Origin: Vibrio agarilyticus
GTDB lineage: Bacteria; Pseudomonadota; Gammaproteobacteria; Enterobacterales; Vibrionaceae
Assembly: GCF_012641465.1 (NCBI RefSeq)
Contig: NZ_JABAIK010000007.1
Location: forward strand, 124,001 to 188,000
Direction: 5' to 3'
Length of the DNA: 64,000 nt
In this document: piece by piece, positions 23,823-32,745 of the stretch
Numbering within the stretch: position 1 is the first letter of the stretch
Layout: the number at the start of each line of letters is the position of its first letter
Notes under the pieces: model-generated
Told to the model about the DNA's origin: nothing
Seen by the model: the letters and a program-made list of their open reading frames with translations, nothing else
The model's database searches: none
Made by a program: the position numbers and the translations under genes

Positions 23823-24992
23823 TTATTCAAGGTCGCCGCAATCATAAAGCTGTTTTTGTTGATGACGCGTGACAAATCCCGGAACACTGGTCATAAACAC
23901 ATTTCGCAGCACACAGGCAAGTGGACTTTCAAAGTGGCTGACGCTTCCTAGTGTTTGGGACAACTTCACGACTCGCTCGACACGCTTGCGTCTTGACAAC
24001 TGATACTGCTGAAACGCTAACTCGGGTTGAGGATATTTAGCAAGCTTTTTCGCCAAAACCCACGCATCTTCCATTGCAAGAGCGCCACCCTGGCCTAAGT
24101 TGGGGATCGACGCGTGAGCGGCATCGCCTAACAGCGCGCCGTGCTTACCGTGCCAAAGGGCAAGCGGCGGCAGCTCACCGATGGATGCTGAATGGATATC
24201 AGTCGGCGGAGTTAACGCGATTAATTGGCACACGATATCAGGAAATTCTTGAAACAATTCGATGAGGTTGAGATCGTCCGATGTCACATCAAGCTCATCG
24301 GTGGTGATGGCGGATTTAATCGCGTACCAATAAGCGTACTTTTTACTGACTTGCACAAAACCAAAGCGCAGTCCCATGCCCCAAAGCTCAGTCAGTTGAT
24401 TTCGCCATGGTCGAGGCAGCTTGGTTTCAACAACGCCGCGCCAGCAAACTTGCGATGTTATCTGTAATCTTTGCTCAGGAAAAAAATGGGCGCGCACTTG
24501 GGAGTGCAGACCATCTGCACCAATAACATAATCAAACTGTTGTGAGTCCTGAGATTCAAAATGAGCGCAAATACCATCGCTGTGCTCATCCAGCGCCAAA
24601 CAGCGATGCTCGGTATGAATTTGCTCAGGCGTCAGCTCATCTAATAAGATCTTGCGCAGTTTATTACGCCGAATGGCAATGGTCGGCGCGCTGCCTTTTT
24701 TGTACGAATATGCGGCCTTTGATTTAGACAATACCTGTGCTTTATGATCTAAAATCGTCAGCCAGTCGACTTCAAATCCCGCTTCAGCTACCGCTTTCGC
24801 TAACCCGAGCTTTTTTAATACGGCCATGGCATTAGGTGGCACAATGATCCCCGTATTCGAACGAGGAAACGCCGTCATATCAGGAGAGGCGTCATAAATA
24901 TCGATAGCGATGCCTCGCTGTTTTAGCGCCACCGCTGCGGTTAATCCCCCAATGCCAGCGCCTATAATTGCGCCTTTTCTCGTCTCTATCAT
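23823..24992 (-). CDS. FAD-dependent aromatic-ring monooxygenase
   Basis: A 389-residue flavoprotein of the UbiH/PHBH class. The FAD motif G-A-G-I-G-G-L-T-A-A is at about 12-21, Y-V-I-G-A-D-G-L-H-S at about 155-164, and L-L-G-D-A-A-H-A-S-I-P-N-L-G-Q-G-G at about 285-301. It uses NAD(P)H and oxygen to hydroxylate an aromatic or related substrate. It resembles salicylate-hydroxylase-like proteins rather than ubiquinone enzymes, and has no pathway neighbours. The N-terminus I-E-T-R-K-G-A-I-I-G-A fits the ATG at 24992. Confidence 0.85.
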   Translation of the reverse strand: MIETRKGAIIGAGIGGLTAAVALKQRGIAIDIYDASPDMTAFPRSNTGIIVPPNAMAVLKKLGLAKAVAEAGFEVDWLTILDHKAQVLSKSKAAYSYKKGSAPTIAIRRNKLRKILLDELTPEQIHTEHRCLALDEHSDGICAHFESQDSQQFDYVIGADGLHSQVRAHFFPEQRLQITSQVCWRGVVETKLPRPWRNQLTELWGMGLRFGFVQVSKKYAYWYAIKSAITTDELDVTSDDLNLIELFQEFPDIVCQLIALTPPTDIHSASIGELPPLALWHGKHGALLGDAAHASIPNLGQGGALAMEDAWVLAKKLAKYPQPELAFQQYQLSRRKRVERVVKLSQTLGSVSHFESPLACVLRNVFMTSVPGFVTRHQQKQLYDCGDLE

Positions 24993-25120
24993 ATCGAGGC
25001 CTTTTTACTGAATCTCTGCTGTGCCGTCTTTCATCCACGAAAGATCACAATATCGAGAAAACGAGCCAAACGACATGATAAAGCATTGTCATAGCCAGCT
25101 CGAGCGATAAATTGGATTCA

Positions 25121-25156
25121 AAAATAAAAAGGCCAATCTGAGAAAGACTGGCCTTA
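25121..25156 (-). terminator. Terminator after kdsB
   Basis: On the minus strand an 11-bp stem (AAGGCCAGTCT with AGATTGGCCTT, one G-U pair) with a 5-nt loop is followed by TTTTATTTTT. It ends the comEC-msbA-lpxK-ycaR-kdsB transcript. Confidence 0.85.
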
Positions 25157-25177
25157 CGGTTTGGTTATTACGCCAAA

Positions 25178-25930
25178 TCACTGCACGGCAATAATTGCCC
25201 TCACCGCCTCAAGATCCTCAGGAGTATCAACGCCAGTTGGCGGCGCTTGTTTCGCTAGCTCAACGTGAATTTTTTCACCATACCAAAGCACGCGTAATTG
25301 CTCTAGGCTCTCAATTTTCTCAAGCGCACTAGGCGCCCAATGAATATAAGTATTGATGAAACCTGCGCGGTAAGCGTAGATACCGATATGGCGCATTAGC
25401 GGATTGACTGCTTGTTTTGTGCCTTTGGCATAGGCATCTCGATCCCAGGGAATCGTCGCCCGACTAAAATAGAGTGCATAACCCGCTTCATTGGCCACCA
25501 CTTTGACTGCGTTCGGGTTGAATGCTTCGTGCTCATCGGTAATTGGCACTGCAAGCGTTGCCATTGGCGCGTCACTCTTGGCCAGATTCTCAGCAACCTG
25601 AGAGATAATAACAGGTGGGATCAGTGGCTCGTCACCTTGAACGTTCACCACAATATGGTCATCTACGATCGCCATTTTTTTAACGACTTCGGCCAATCGC
25701 TCGGTACCCGATTCATGGTGTGGTGATGTCATACACACTTCACCGCCAAAACCATACACAGCGTTTGCAACCCGCTCGTCGTCTGTCGCAACAATGACTC
25801 GCTCTGCCTGAGTCTGCTTTGCTTGTTCATAAACCCATTGAATCATTGGTTTACCACCAATATCAGCCAAAGGTTTACCCGGCAATCGCGTCGACTGATA
25901 GCGTGCGGGGATGACAATAGTGAACGACAT
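25178..25930 (-). CDS. kdsB: CMP-KDO synthetase
   Basis: A 250-residue nucleotidyltransferase that joins CTP and KDO to CMP-KDO for lipopolysaccharide inner core. The N-terminal [15 protein letters not shown] motif, [16 protein letters not shown] and the late H-I-G-I-Y-A-Y-R are all KdsB signatures, and length is normal. Its ATG overlaps the ycaR stop (TAATG), and a terminator follows. This is the last gene of the envelope operon. Confidence 0.97.
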   Translation of the reverse strand: MSFTIVIPARYQSTRLPGKPLADIGGKPMIQWVYEQAKQTQAERVIVATDDERVANAVYGFGGEVCMTSPHHESGTERLAEVVKKMAIVDDHIVVNVQGDEPLIPPVIISQVAENLAKSDAPMATLAVPITDEHEAFNPNAVKVVANEAGYALYFSRATIPWDRDAYAKGTKQAVNPLMRHIGIYAYRAGFINTYIHWAPSALEKIESLEQLRVLWYGEKIHVELAKQAPPTGVDTPEDLEAVRAIIAVQ

Positions 25931-26109
25931 TAGCGGCCCTCGTCCATGCTCATACTGCGCGCTTCATTCTCAAGTAACACCGGTATGCCTTCTTTGATCG
26001 GGTAAGCCAAACGGTCCAGTTTGCAAATCAACTCTTGATTGTCTTTATCAAAAGTCAGTTTTCCTTTGCACACTGGACAAGCGATGATTTCAAGCAAACG
26101 ATGATCCAT
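25930..26109 (-). CDS. ycaR: YcaR/Trm112-family small zinc-binding protein
   Basis: A 59-residue protein starting [18 protein letters not shown], with a third cysteine in L-I-C-K and the ending P-V-L-L-E-N-E-A-R. These are the marks of the YcaR (UPF0434/Trm112-like) family, found between lpxK and kdsB in gamma-proteobacteria. The Cys-x2-Cys pair plus the later Cys suggest zinc binding. It overlaps lpxK by 20 bases and kdsB by one. Biochemical role is not settled. Confidence 0.95.
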   Translation of the reverse strand: MDHRLLEIIACPVCKGKLTFDKDNQELICKLDRLAYPIKEGIPVLLENEARSMSMDEGR

Positions 26110-27097
26110 AACGTTCTATTACCTCGGTTATTCTTTGCATTAATTGTTGTTCGTCTGCGGGACTAAATTCTGCACTGACAGGCAAATACCACCAATTAGA
26201 CTGAGCAAATTGATCGCACTTAACGGCGTCTTTTTCCGTCATGATGACATGCTGCCCTTGCGCCGCAAACGCTTGTAAATCTGAAAGTTGAAAGCTTTTA
26301 TGGTCAGCAAAACCTCGCGTCGCAATAAGCGATGCCCCTAATCCACGTAATGTGTCAAAAAACCGATTTGGGTAGCCAATACCCGCCAGTGCCACCAATT
26401 GAGGCAATGCTGTTACGGCGCGCCGCTCTCCTGTCACCAAATTAACAGCCAGGGTTGGTTTTAATTGCATCACGCACTCATTTTCCGCCGCAGGCCCACC
26501 GTTATTGATCACGAAATCGACACCCTCTAAGCGTGTTACGCTTTCACGCAGCGGCCCTTGAGGAATAAAACGTTGATTCCCAAAACGACGTTTGCCATCC
26601 ACCACAACCAGCTCCACATCTCGCGCTAAGCCGTAGTGCTGCAAACCGTCGTCGGTTATGACCACATTAACGTCTTGCTCAAGCAGAGTCTTAACCGCTT
26701 GCGAGCGGTTAGGATCCACCACCACAGGAACACCAGTGCGCTTGTGTATCAGCTTAGGTTCATCACCACAATGACTCACCGCGGTTTCTGTGTTAACCAC
26801 CAAAGGGTACGCAGGCGCTTTTGCGCCGTAGCCACGAGAAACCACTCCGGGCTTATATCCGCGCTGAAGTAATTGTTCTACCAGCCAAATCACAACCGGG
26901 GTTTTGCCATTCCCACCGGCGGTAATATTCCCGACAACCACTACAGGAACAGGCGCGCGATACACCGGCTTTTCACCCGACAGATAACGCTGTCGACGCT
27001 GCTCTGAAATTCGTTGATAAAGCTTTGCCAGTGGCCAAAGCAACGGCCAGAGCAACCAGCGTAATGGCGAATTGCCAAACCAAATCGTATCAATCAC
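26090..27097 (-). CDS. lpxK: Tetraacyldisaccharide 4'-kinase
   Basis: A 335-residue inner-membrane-associated kinase that adds the 4'-phosphate of lipid A. An N-terminal membrane-seeking segment ([10 protein letters not shown]) precedes the Walker A variant [12 protein letters not shown] (about 57-68). R-G-Y-G, D-D-G-L-Q-H and V-D-G-K-R-R-F-G-N motifs follow, all LpxK-specific. It is downstream of msbA, so lipid A synthesis and export are coupled. Confidence 0.97.
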   Translation of the reverse strand: MIDTIWFGNSPLRWLLWPLLWPLAKLYQRISEQRRQRYLSGEKPVYRAPVPVVVVGNITAGGNGKTPVVIWLVEQLLQRGYKPGVVSRGYGAKAPAYPLVVNTETAVSHCGDEPKLIHKRTGVPVVVDPNRSQAVKTLLEQDVNVVITDDGLQHYGLARDVELVVVDGKRRFGNQRFIPQGPLRESVTRLEGVDFVINNGGPAAENECVMQLKPTLAVNLVTGERRAVTALPQLVALAGIGYPNRFFDTLRGLGASLIATRGFADHKSFQLSDLQAFAAQGQHVIMTEKDAVKCDQFAQSNWWYLPVSAEFSPADEQQLMQRITEVIERYGSSFA

Positions 27098-27124
27098 AGC
27101 GCGATCTCACTTGTTCATCTTCTG

Positions 27125-28873
27125 TTACGCACCAAATTGAATTCGGTGAAGCTGTGCGTAGGCACCATTTTGTGCCAATAGGGTTTTATGATCGCCTCGC
27201 TCGACAATATAGCCATCATCGACAACCAAAATTTCATCGGCATTCTCAATTGTTGAGAGGCGGTGTGCAATCACAAGCACCGTTTTGTCTTTCTGTAACT
27301 CATCTAAAGCCGCTTGAATTGCACGCTCAGACTCTGTATCCAGCGCTGAGGTGGCCTCGTCCAAAATCAGTACCGGGGCATCTCGTAGCAACGCACGCGC
27401 GATCGCAATACGCTGCCGCTGACCACCAGAAAGCATCGCGCCATTATCGCCGACCATGGTATCTAAGCCCAATTCCAGTTTGTTAATAAACTCCATGGCA
27501 TGAGCTAATTTAGCCGCGTTTTCAACATCTTCCCGGCTGTATCTGTCGTTAGCAGCGTACGTTATGTTGTTGGCGATGGTGTCGTTAAATAAATGAACGT
27601 TTTGAGAAACCAGTGCAAATTGCTCGCGCAAGTTTTTCAGTTCAAAGTCACGCACATCATAACCGTCAAGTTCAATCGTCCCCGAATCAACATCGTAAAA
27701 GCGGGTAAAAAGATTCGCGATAGTACTCTTGCCCGAGCCAGAGCGACCGACCAGTGCGACCGTTTTGCCTGCCGGAATTTCAAACGTCACCTCTTTCAGT
27801 GCCGGTTTTTCTGCGCCAGCGTAGGTAAATTGAACCTGTTTCACCGTAACATCGCCTTTGGCTCGTTCAACGCGGTGAGTGCCGTCATTACGCTCAGTGT
27901 CCAAATCAACTAACGCAAATAGCGTTTGGCTGGCCGCCATACCACGCTGAAATTGCGAGGTCACATTGGTCAGTGCTTTGAGTGGACGCATCAAGCCAAA
28001 CATCGCCGAGAACACCACTGTAAAGGTGCCGGGTGTTAAGTGATCTTTGATTTCATCAATGCTGGCTAAATAAAGCACCGCAACAATAGCAACGGAGGCA
28101 ATCATCTGAATAATTGGGTTGGCCGCCGCTTGGGCGGTTACCAGCTTCATTGTCTGCTGGCGCATGCTGTTACTGACGGTTTCAAAACGCTCACGTTCAA
28201 TATCTTGACCACCATAACTGAGCACCACTTTGTGACCTTTTAGCATTTGTTCAGCAGAGGCAGTGACAACGCCCATGGTGGTTTGCATGTTCTTAGATAT
28301 TTTGCGAAAACGCTGTGACACATTGCCAATTGCCCACGCCACCACAGGAGCAACCGCAAACAACACCAAAGAGAGTTGCCAACTGTTATAGAACATCAAT
28401 ACAAGCAAGCCGATGATGCTGGCACCTTCTCTGACAATGCTAACCAAAGCTTGGCTGGTTGCCGCTGACACTTGCTCAGAGTCATAGGTGATGCGAGATA
28501 GCAGACTGCCGGTTTTTTCTTTGTCGAAATAAGAGACCGGCATATGCATAAAATGGTTAAACACCATGCGACGAATTTGCATCACCACGTTGCCAGAAAC
28601 CCAACTCAATGCATACGCAGAGACAAAATTCGCCACGCCACGAATAAACATCATTGCAAACACAATCAGAGGCAATGTACGTAGGAAGTCGGACTCGGCA
28701 CTGCCAAATCCCTCATCAAGTAGCGGTTTTAGCAAAGAGATCATGTAAGTGTCGGAAATGGCACTGATAACTAATGCGACAACGGCCGCCGCCAAACCGA
28801 CCTTATAAAGGCGAATATATGTCCATAGACGTTTAAAAGTACGCCATGTGGATTCATCATGATTTACTGACAT
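27125..28873 (-). CDS. msbA: Lipid A export ATP-binding/permease protein
   Basis: A 582-residue half-transporter. Six membrane helices occupy about residues 25-305, and the ATPase domain carries Walker [10 protein letters not shown] (about 376-384), signature L-S-G-G-Q-R-Q-R, Walker [11 protein letters not shown] and switch His in I-A-H-R-L-S-T. It works as a homodimer and flips lipid A-core across the inner membrane. Placed between comEC and lpxK on the same strand, as in related gamma-proteobacteria. Confidence 0.97.
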   Translation of the reverse strand: MSVNHDESTWRTFKRLWTYIRLYKVGLAAAVVALVISAISDTYMISLLKPLLDEGFGSAESDFLRTLPLIVFAMMFIRGVANFVSAYALSWVSGNVVMQIRRMVFNHFMHMPVSYFDKEKTGSLLSRITYDSEQVSAATSQALVSIVREGASIIGLLVLMFYNSWQLSLVLFAVAPVVAWAIGNVSQRFRKISKNMQTTMGVVTASAEQMLKGHKVVLSYGGQDIERERFETVSNSMRQQTMKLVTAQAAANPIIQMIASVAIVAVLYLASIDEIKDHLTPGTFTVVFSAMFGLMRPLKALTNVTSQFQRGMAASQTLFALVDLDTERNDGTHRVERAKGDVTVKQVQFTYAGAEKPALKEVTFEIPAGKTVALVGRSGSGKSTIANLFTRFYDVDSGTIELDGYDVRDFELKNLREQFALVSQNVHLFNDTIANNITYAANDRYSREDVENAAKLAHAMEFINKLELGLDTMVGDNGAMLSGGQRQRIAIARALLRDAPVLILDEATSALDTESERAIQAALDELQKDKTVLVIAHRLSTIENADEILVVDDGYIVERGDHKTLLAQNGAYAQLHRIQFGA

Positions 28874-28902
28874 AAAGAATGGTTCTTTCTAAATTTGAAC
28901 GG

Positions 28903-31242
28903 CTATTCTACTTGGTTACGCATCATCTGCCTATACCAAGGCTCAAAAGTATCATGGCGCTGTGTTTCAACCGAGATCCCATTCGGTTCAAATGTTAACG
29001 AAATCTGCCCGTGACGTGCGGTCTCCAACCATCGACTCCCTTGCTCAGTATAGCGCGACACTACACTTTGCTGCGGCAGTCCCCACTGATTCCCTCGTGC
29101 GAGCGACGCAATGGCATAGTGTGCATCGACCGCATTGACAAAACGGCTCAAAGACGACGTCGCACTACCGTGATGGGGCACCAGTACCACCTCAGCGCTC
29201 AATTGCTCCGGCTCTCGTAATAAAAGCCACTCAGCCACAGCCGTAATATCGCCCGTTAAAAGGACCCGCTTTTGGCTATGTAAATCGGTCACTCGAATCA
29301 CACACGACTGTGGATTGTACGCGCGAGTGACGAGTTTGGGAGGCCAAAGCACTTGCCAATGGGTTTGTTGCCACTCCCAGCTCTGCCCTTTAACACAAGG
29401 ACGCAGTTGGGGCTTTAACGTCATACTGGCCTGCTCCTTCTCTAGCAAAATTGACGGCGCGCTGCCACTCACCCAGCGTGGCGATAGCTTCTGCATGACT
29501 GAACTGGTGCCACCCGCATGATCGTTGTCATCATGGGAAACCACCAGACCATCTAATGCCATCAAGCCAATCGCTGAGAAATTTGGCATCAAGACTTGCT
29601 GCGCAATGCTGCCATTTGGCCACGCTCGTCCAGTATCATACAAAACACTATGACCATTGCGATGAAACGCCACCGCGAGCCCATGCCCAACATCAAAAAT
29701 CTCTAAGCGCAGCTTATCGTCCTGATAGTGAGAAAAAGGCCACCCTAGATACACTGCAGAAATTAAAATCCCAATCGCTCGACCTAGCGTGCTCAAATAC
29801 TCCCACAACAAAAGAGCCACCAACAGTAACCCAATCAGGGGATACCAATACGCAGACACAGTGAGCCACGCATTTGCGGCTGGCTCTATCGCAAAAGTCA
29901 CTGGTGCAAGCGCTCTATCCACCAATGGCCAAACTATTGCTGCCAACCAACCAAAGGCAGGCAGTGATATTGATAGCCCAGAGCAGAGCATTGCGACGAA
30001 AAGCAGTGGCACCATAATCAAGGTAAACCAAGGAATAAAAACCAAATTAAATACTATGGTGCCACTACTTACTCCCTGAAAATAAATGATGCTCAATGGC
30101 AGTAGCAGCGCGCTGAGCCGCAACTGAAATGCCATCGCGCGCTTAATCACCGCGAATATTCGCCAGCCAATTGGCGCTGCATCATCTCGCGTTTTTGCTG
30201 GTATTAAGGCCAAAATTACCGCAGCGACGGCGCCGTAAGAAAGCCAAAAACTCGAAGAAAGTGAGGCAAATGGATCAAACATAAGATTGAGCGCCATTAC
30301 CCACAAAAATAGATACCAGCGCAAATAGACCAAACCGCGCCACTTAAACAGTGTGATCAGCAAACAAAACAGCAGCGCGCGTACCGTCGGAATTGAAAAG
30401 TCTGCCAGCCACGCATAGCAGCAGCTCAACACAAAGCCGCACAACCAAGGCAGCGCAACCGCCCGCGGCAATATCAACCGCATTCCCGCACCGACAAACG
30501 CGCCAAAAGCAAAAGCCATGGCAATGTGAAGCCCCGAAATCGACAGCAGATGAATCAATCCACTGCCTTGTAACTGTTGCCATAATGTCACAGTCAATTC
30601 ATCGCGCAGACCAAACCCAAGTGCTTTAATTAGGGGAAAATGTGGTAAAGAGTCGGCATCTTCGGTCACTTTAGCTAAAAGTTGCGCGCGCAAATTGGCC
30701 TGAGATACCACGCGAAAGCTGTCTTTGGTATCCAACAAAGCTTTCGCCACTATGCCGCGCGAAAAGTAGAACTGCTCTCGGTCAAATCCGACTCGGTTAC
30801 GTAAGCCGTAAAGGGGTGTAAACGTCGCTTTGACGGTAATGTGGTCGCCGAGGCTAAGCGGTAAAGCCGTTCGCGCGAGTACTTTTATGGTGCGAAAATC
30901 TTCAATTGGCGTGCCATTTAACATATTGATGGACACAATTCCCTCATATCCGTTTGTTATAGGGATAAAGGGGCTGTCAACTCGTGCATTTATGGTACTA
31001 TGCACTCCAGCTCGAAACAGGGACTGAGATTGCCACTGCAAACGATTGCCTTCGGTAATGATGATGAGCAGAGCAAGGAAGACACCTAAGCCTTCGATAT
31101 ATCGACGGTATTTGAGGATCAAAACGATGAGCGCCACCAGTGGCAACGTCCAAAGCCAATGGGGTAACCCAGGCCAAAAGCGCGTTGTCAGTATAGTGAC
31201 GATAAATAATATCCAACATCTAGTGTCAAATAAGAGAGTCAT
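28903..31242 (-). CDS. comEC: DNA-uptake channel ComEC/Rec2
   Basis: A 779-residue polytopic membrane protein. N-terminal helices are followed by an OB-like soluble segment (about 60-180), the competence membrane domain (about 200-480, with L-L-S-I-S-G-L-H-I-A-M-A) and a C-terminal metallo-beta-lactamase-like domain (about 515-750, with V-V-S-H-D-D-N-D-H-A-G-G and L-V-P-H-H-G-S). In naturally transformable vibrios it carries single-stranded DNA across the inner membrane. The start codon is only 8 bases from the divergent DUF2062 start. It heads the msbA-lpxK-ycaR-kdsB series. Confidence 0.95.
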   Translation of the reverse strand: MTLLFDTRCWILFIVTILTTRFWPGLPHWLWTLPLVALIVLILKYRRYIEGLGVFLALLIIITEGNRLQWQSQSLFRAGVHSTINARVDSPFIPITNGYEGIVSINMLNGTPIEDFRTIKVLARTALPLSLGDHITVKATFTPLYGLRNRVGFDREQFYFSRGIVAKALLDTKDSFRVVSQANLRAQLLAKVTEDADSLPHFPLIKALGFGLRDELTVTLWQQLQGSGLIHLLSISGLHIAMAFAFGAFVGAGMRLILPRAVALPWLCGFVLSCCYAWLADFSIPTVRALLFCLLITLFKWRGLVYLRWYLFLWVMALNLMFDPFASLSSSFWLSYGAVAAVILALIPAKTRDDAAPIGWRIFAVIKRAMAFQLRLSALLLPLSIIYFQGVSSGTIVFNLVFIPWFTLIMVPLLFVAMLCSGLSISLPAFGWLAAIVWPLVDRALAPVTFAIEPAANAWLTVSAYWYPLIGLLLVALLLWEYLSTLGRAIGILISAVYLGWPFSHYQDDKLRLEIFDVGHGLAVAFHRNGHSVLYDTGRAWPNGSIAQQVLMPNFSAIGLMALDGLVVSHDDNDHAGGTSSVMQKLSPRWVSGSAPSILLEKEQASMTLKPQLRPCVKGQSWEWQQTHWQVLWPPKLVTRAYNPQSCVIRVTDLHSQKRVLLTGDITAVAEWLLLREPEQLSAEVVLVPHHGSATSSLSRFVNAVDAHYAIASLARGNQWGLPQQSVVSRYTEQGSRWLETARHGQISLTFEPNGISVETQRHDTFEPWYRQMMRNQVE

Positions 31243-31250
31243 CGCATCTT

Positions 31251-31760
31251 ATGCCCAAAAAGCTGATTAAACGCTTCTTGCCAGACCATGAGGCCATCAA
31301 ACGTCAAAAGGCGTTAAAAGTGTTTGGTAATGTGCTGTACAACCCTAATTTGTGGAGCCTCAACCGCCGCTCTGCGTCCGGTGCCTTCGCCGTGGGCCTA
31401 TTCATGGCGTTCGTACCACTTCCGAGCCAAATGATCATGGCCGCCGGTCTAGCTATCTTGTTTGGCGTCAATTTGCCGTTGTCGGTCGCACTGGTTTGGA
31501 TCACCAATCCAATCACAATGCCGGTAATTTTTTACTTTACCTACAAACTCGGCGCTTTTTTGATGGGCACTCCCCACCAACACTTTCATTTTGAATTATC
31601 GTGGGAGTTTTTGCTCAATCAAATGAGCCATATTGGCCCTCCCTTTTTATTAGGCTGTACGGTTTGCGCATTTGTAGCCGCAGCACTTGGTTATTTTGGG
31701 GTCCGCGGATTATGGCGCTACTCAGTAGTGCGTAGCTGGCGAAAACGTAAGTCACGATAA
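31251..31760 (+). CDS. DUF2062 membrane protein
   Basis: A 169-residue protein with a basic N-terminus (M-P-K-K-L-I-K-R-F-L-P), a N-L-W-S-L-N-R-R segment and about three hydrophobic segments including F-M-A-F-V-P-L-P-S-Q-M and a N-P-I-T-M-P motif. These are DUF2062 signatures. Function unknown. It is divergent from comEC with 8 bases between start codons, so its promoter must lie inside comEC. Confidence 0.88.
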   Translation: MPKKLIKRFLPDHEAIKRQKALKVFGNVLYNPNLWSLNRRSASGAFAVGLFMAFVPLPSQMIMAAGLAILFGVNLPLSVALVWITNPITMPVIFYFTYKLGAFLMGTPHQHFHFELSWEFLLNQMSHIGPPFLLGCTVCAFVAAALGYFGVRGLWRYSVVRSWRKRKSR

Positions 31761-31852
31761 CCAACTTCATCATCTCAAAGAAGAGTCGATTCGCGTTTCA
31801 CGACCGTGATTACACTCTGCATGAAATGCAGTGTCGTTTAAACAGTAAAAAT

Positions 31853-31888
31853 TACGCCCCATAATCAAAGTTACGGGGCGTTTTTTTT
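31853..31888 (+). terminator. Terminator after the DUF2062 gene
   Basis: ACGCCCC (31854-31860) pairs with GGGGCGT (31875-31881), followed by TTTTTTTT. It separates the DUF2062 gene from the convergent DM13 gene, whose stop codon lies in its T-run. Confidence 0.8.
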
Positions 31889-32363
31889 ATTGATATTGGC
31901 CTGCGGTGATAAATTCACCGAAAGATTCACACCAAACAATGACGGTATTGTATTTCGCCAAATTAACCCCCTTTGGCAAAGTCACAATAAAATTATCAAA
32001 CGTATTAATATCGCCCACTTGAATCATCTGCGCTTTCGCTTGTTCAAATTCCGCTTCGTTTTCAACAAATGTGGGCGAGAGATAGAGCTTGTAATCAGGC
32101 CCTGGCGCCAGTTGACCAAGAAATGTAACCACTTCATCACTTAAGAAAACCTGCCCTTCCCCCCAATGCAGCGCATCACTACCAGCCAGCGCACGCTCAA
32201 ACTGAGCTTGAAACTGTCCATTGAGCGCCAATTGATTAATTTCTTCAGATGAGGGCGCGGTGGGTGCGATCAATATAGGCAAATAATAAATGCCTGCCGC
32301 AAACCCTAAAACACCAACCGCAATATGGCTTATCGTCAGTAGCACTATCTTTTTTATACTCAT
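31887..32363 (-). CDS. DM13-domain membrane-anchored protein
   Basis: A 158-residue protein with one N-terminal membrane helix or uncleaved signal (about 5-27) and a periplasmic DM13-type domain (about 55-158). The domain shows the family pattern: F-L-G-x-L-A-P-G-P-D-Y-K-L-Y-L-S-P, then V-G-D-I-x-x-F-x-x-F-x-V-x-L-P and Y-N-T-V-I-V-W-C-E-x-F. DM13 domains are thought to bind a redox group through the conserved Cys, which is present here. ATG 32363 has AAGGAAAAG upstream; a longer frame starting at 32393 runs into repeat DNA. Confidence 0.8.
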   Translation of the reverse strand: MSIKKIVLLTISHIAVGVLGFAAGIYYLPILIAPTAPSSEEINQLALNGQFQAQFERALAGSDALHWGEGQVFLSDEVVTFLGQLAPGPDYKLYLSPTFVENEAEFEQAKAQMIQVGDINTFDNFIVTLPKGVNLAKYNTVIVWCESFGEFITAGQYQ

Positions 32364-32384
32364 CCGCTTTTCCTTGTTGAATAT

Positions 32385-32653
32385 TATACCCAAGTGACCT
32401 CAAGATGCTGGATTCAGAGCCGGCTCACTGAGCTGAGAGCAAGGCAAACAACGCAGCGAAATAGCGAGTCTATTTTCAAGTTGTTTAACGCCGCTATCGG
32501 TTCAGTGATTGGCTCCCAAAGGGCGAGCTGCCTTGGCTCATCAGCTTTGTTGACGATTTTCGATTGAGAACCACTCAATCTTCAAATCCTCGCCTCACTG
32601 ACAAACCAAGTCATTCTCGCTGAACCATACATCTTGAGGTTACTTGGGTATAT
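32385..32653. repeat. 269-bp palindrome-ended repeat (second family, long form)
   Basis: The ends are inverted copies: TATACCCAAGTGACCTCAAG at left and CTTGAGGTTACTTGGGTATA at right. The left part matches 21231-21297 and the right 74 bp match 16801-16893 inverted. It lacks any coding capacity, like a miniature non-autonomous element. It fills the gap between the DM13 gene and the alpha-galactosidase gene. Confidence 0.8.
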
Positions 32654-32745
32654 CAATAACGTGAGGTGTGACCGTATTTTTAGTGTGACTCATTTGAGCG
32701 ATTAACCGCATAATTTGGGCGAATTATGTGACGAGTGGAACTCTA

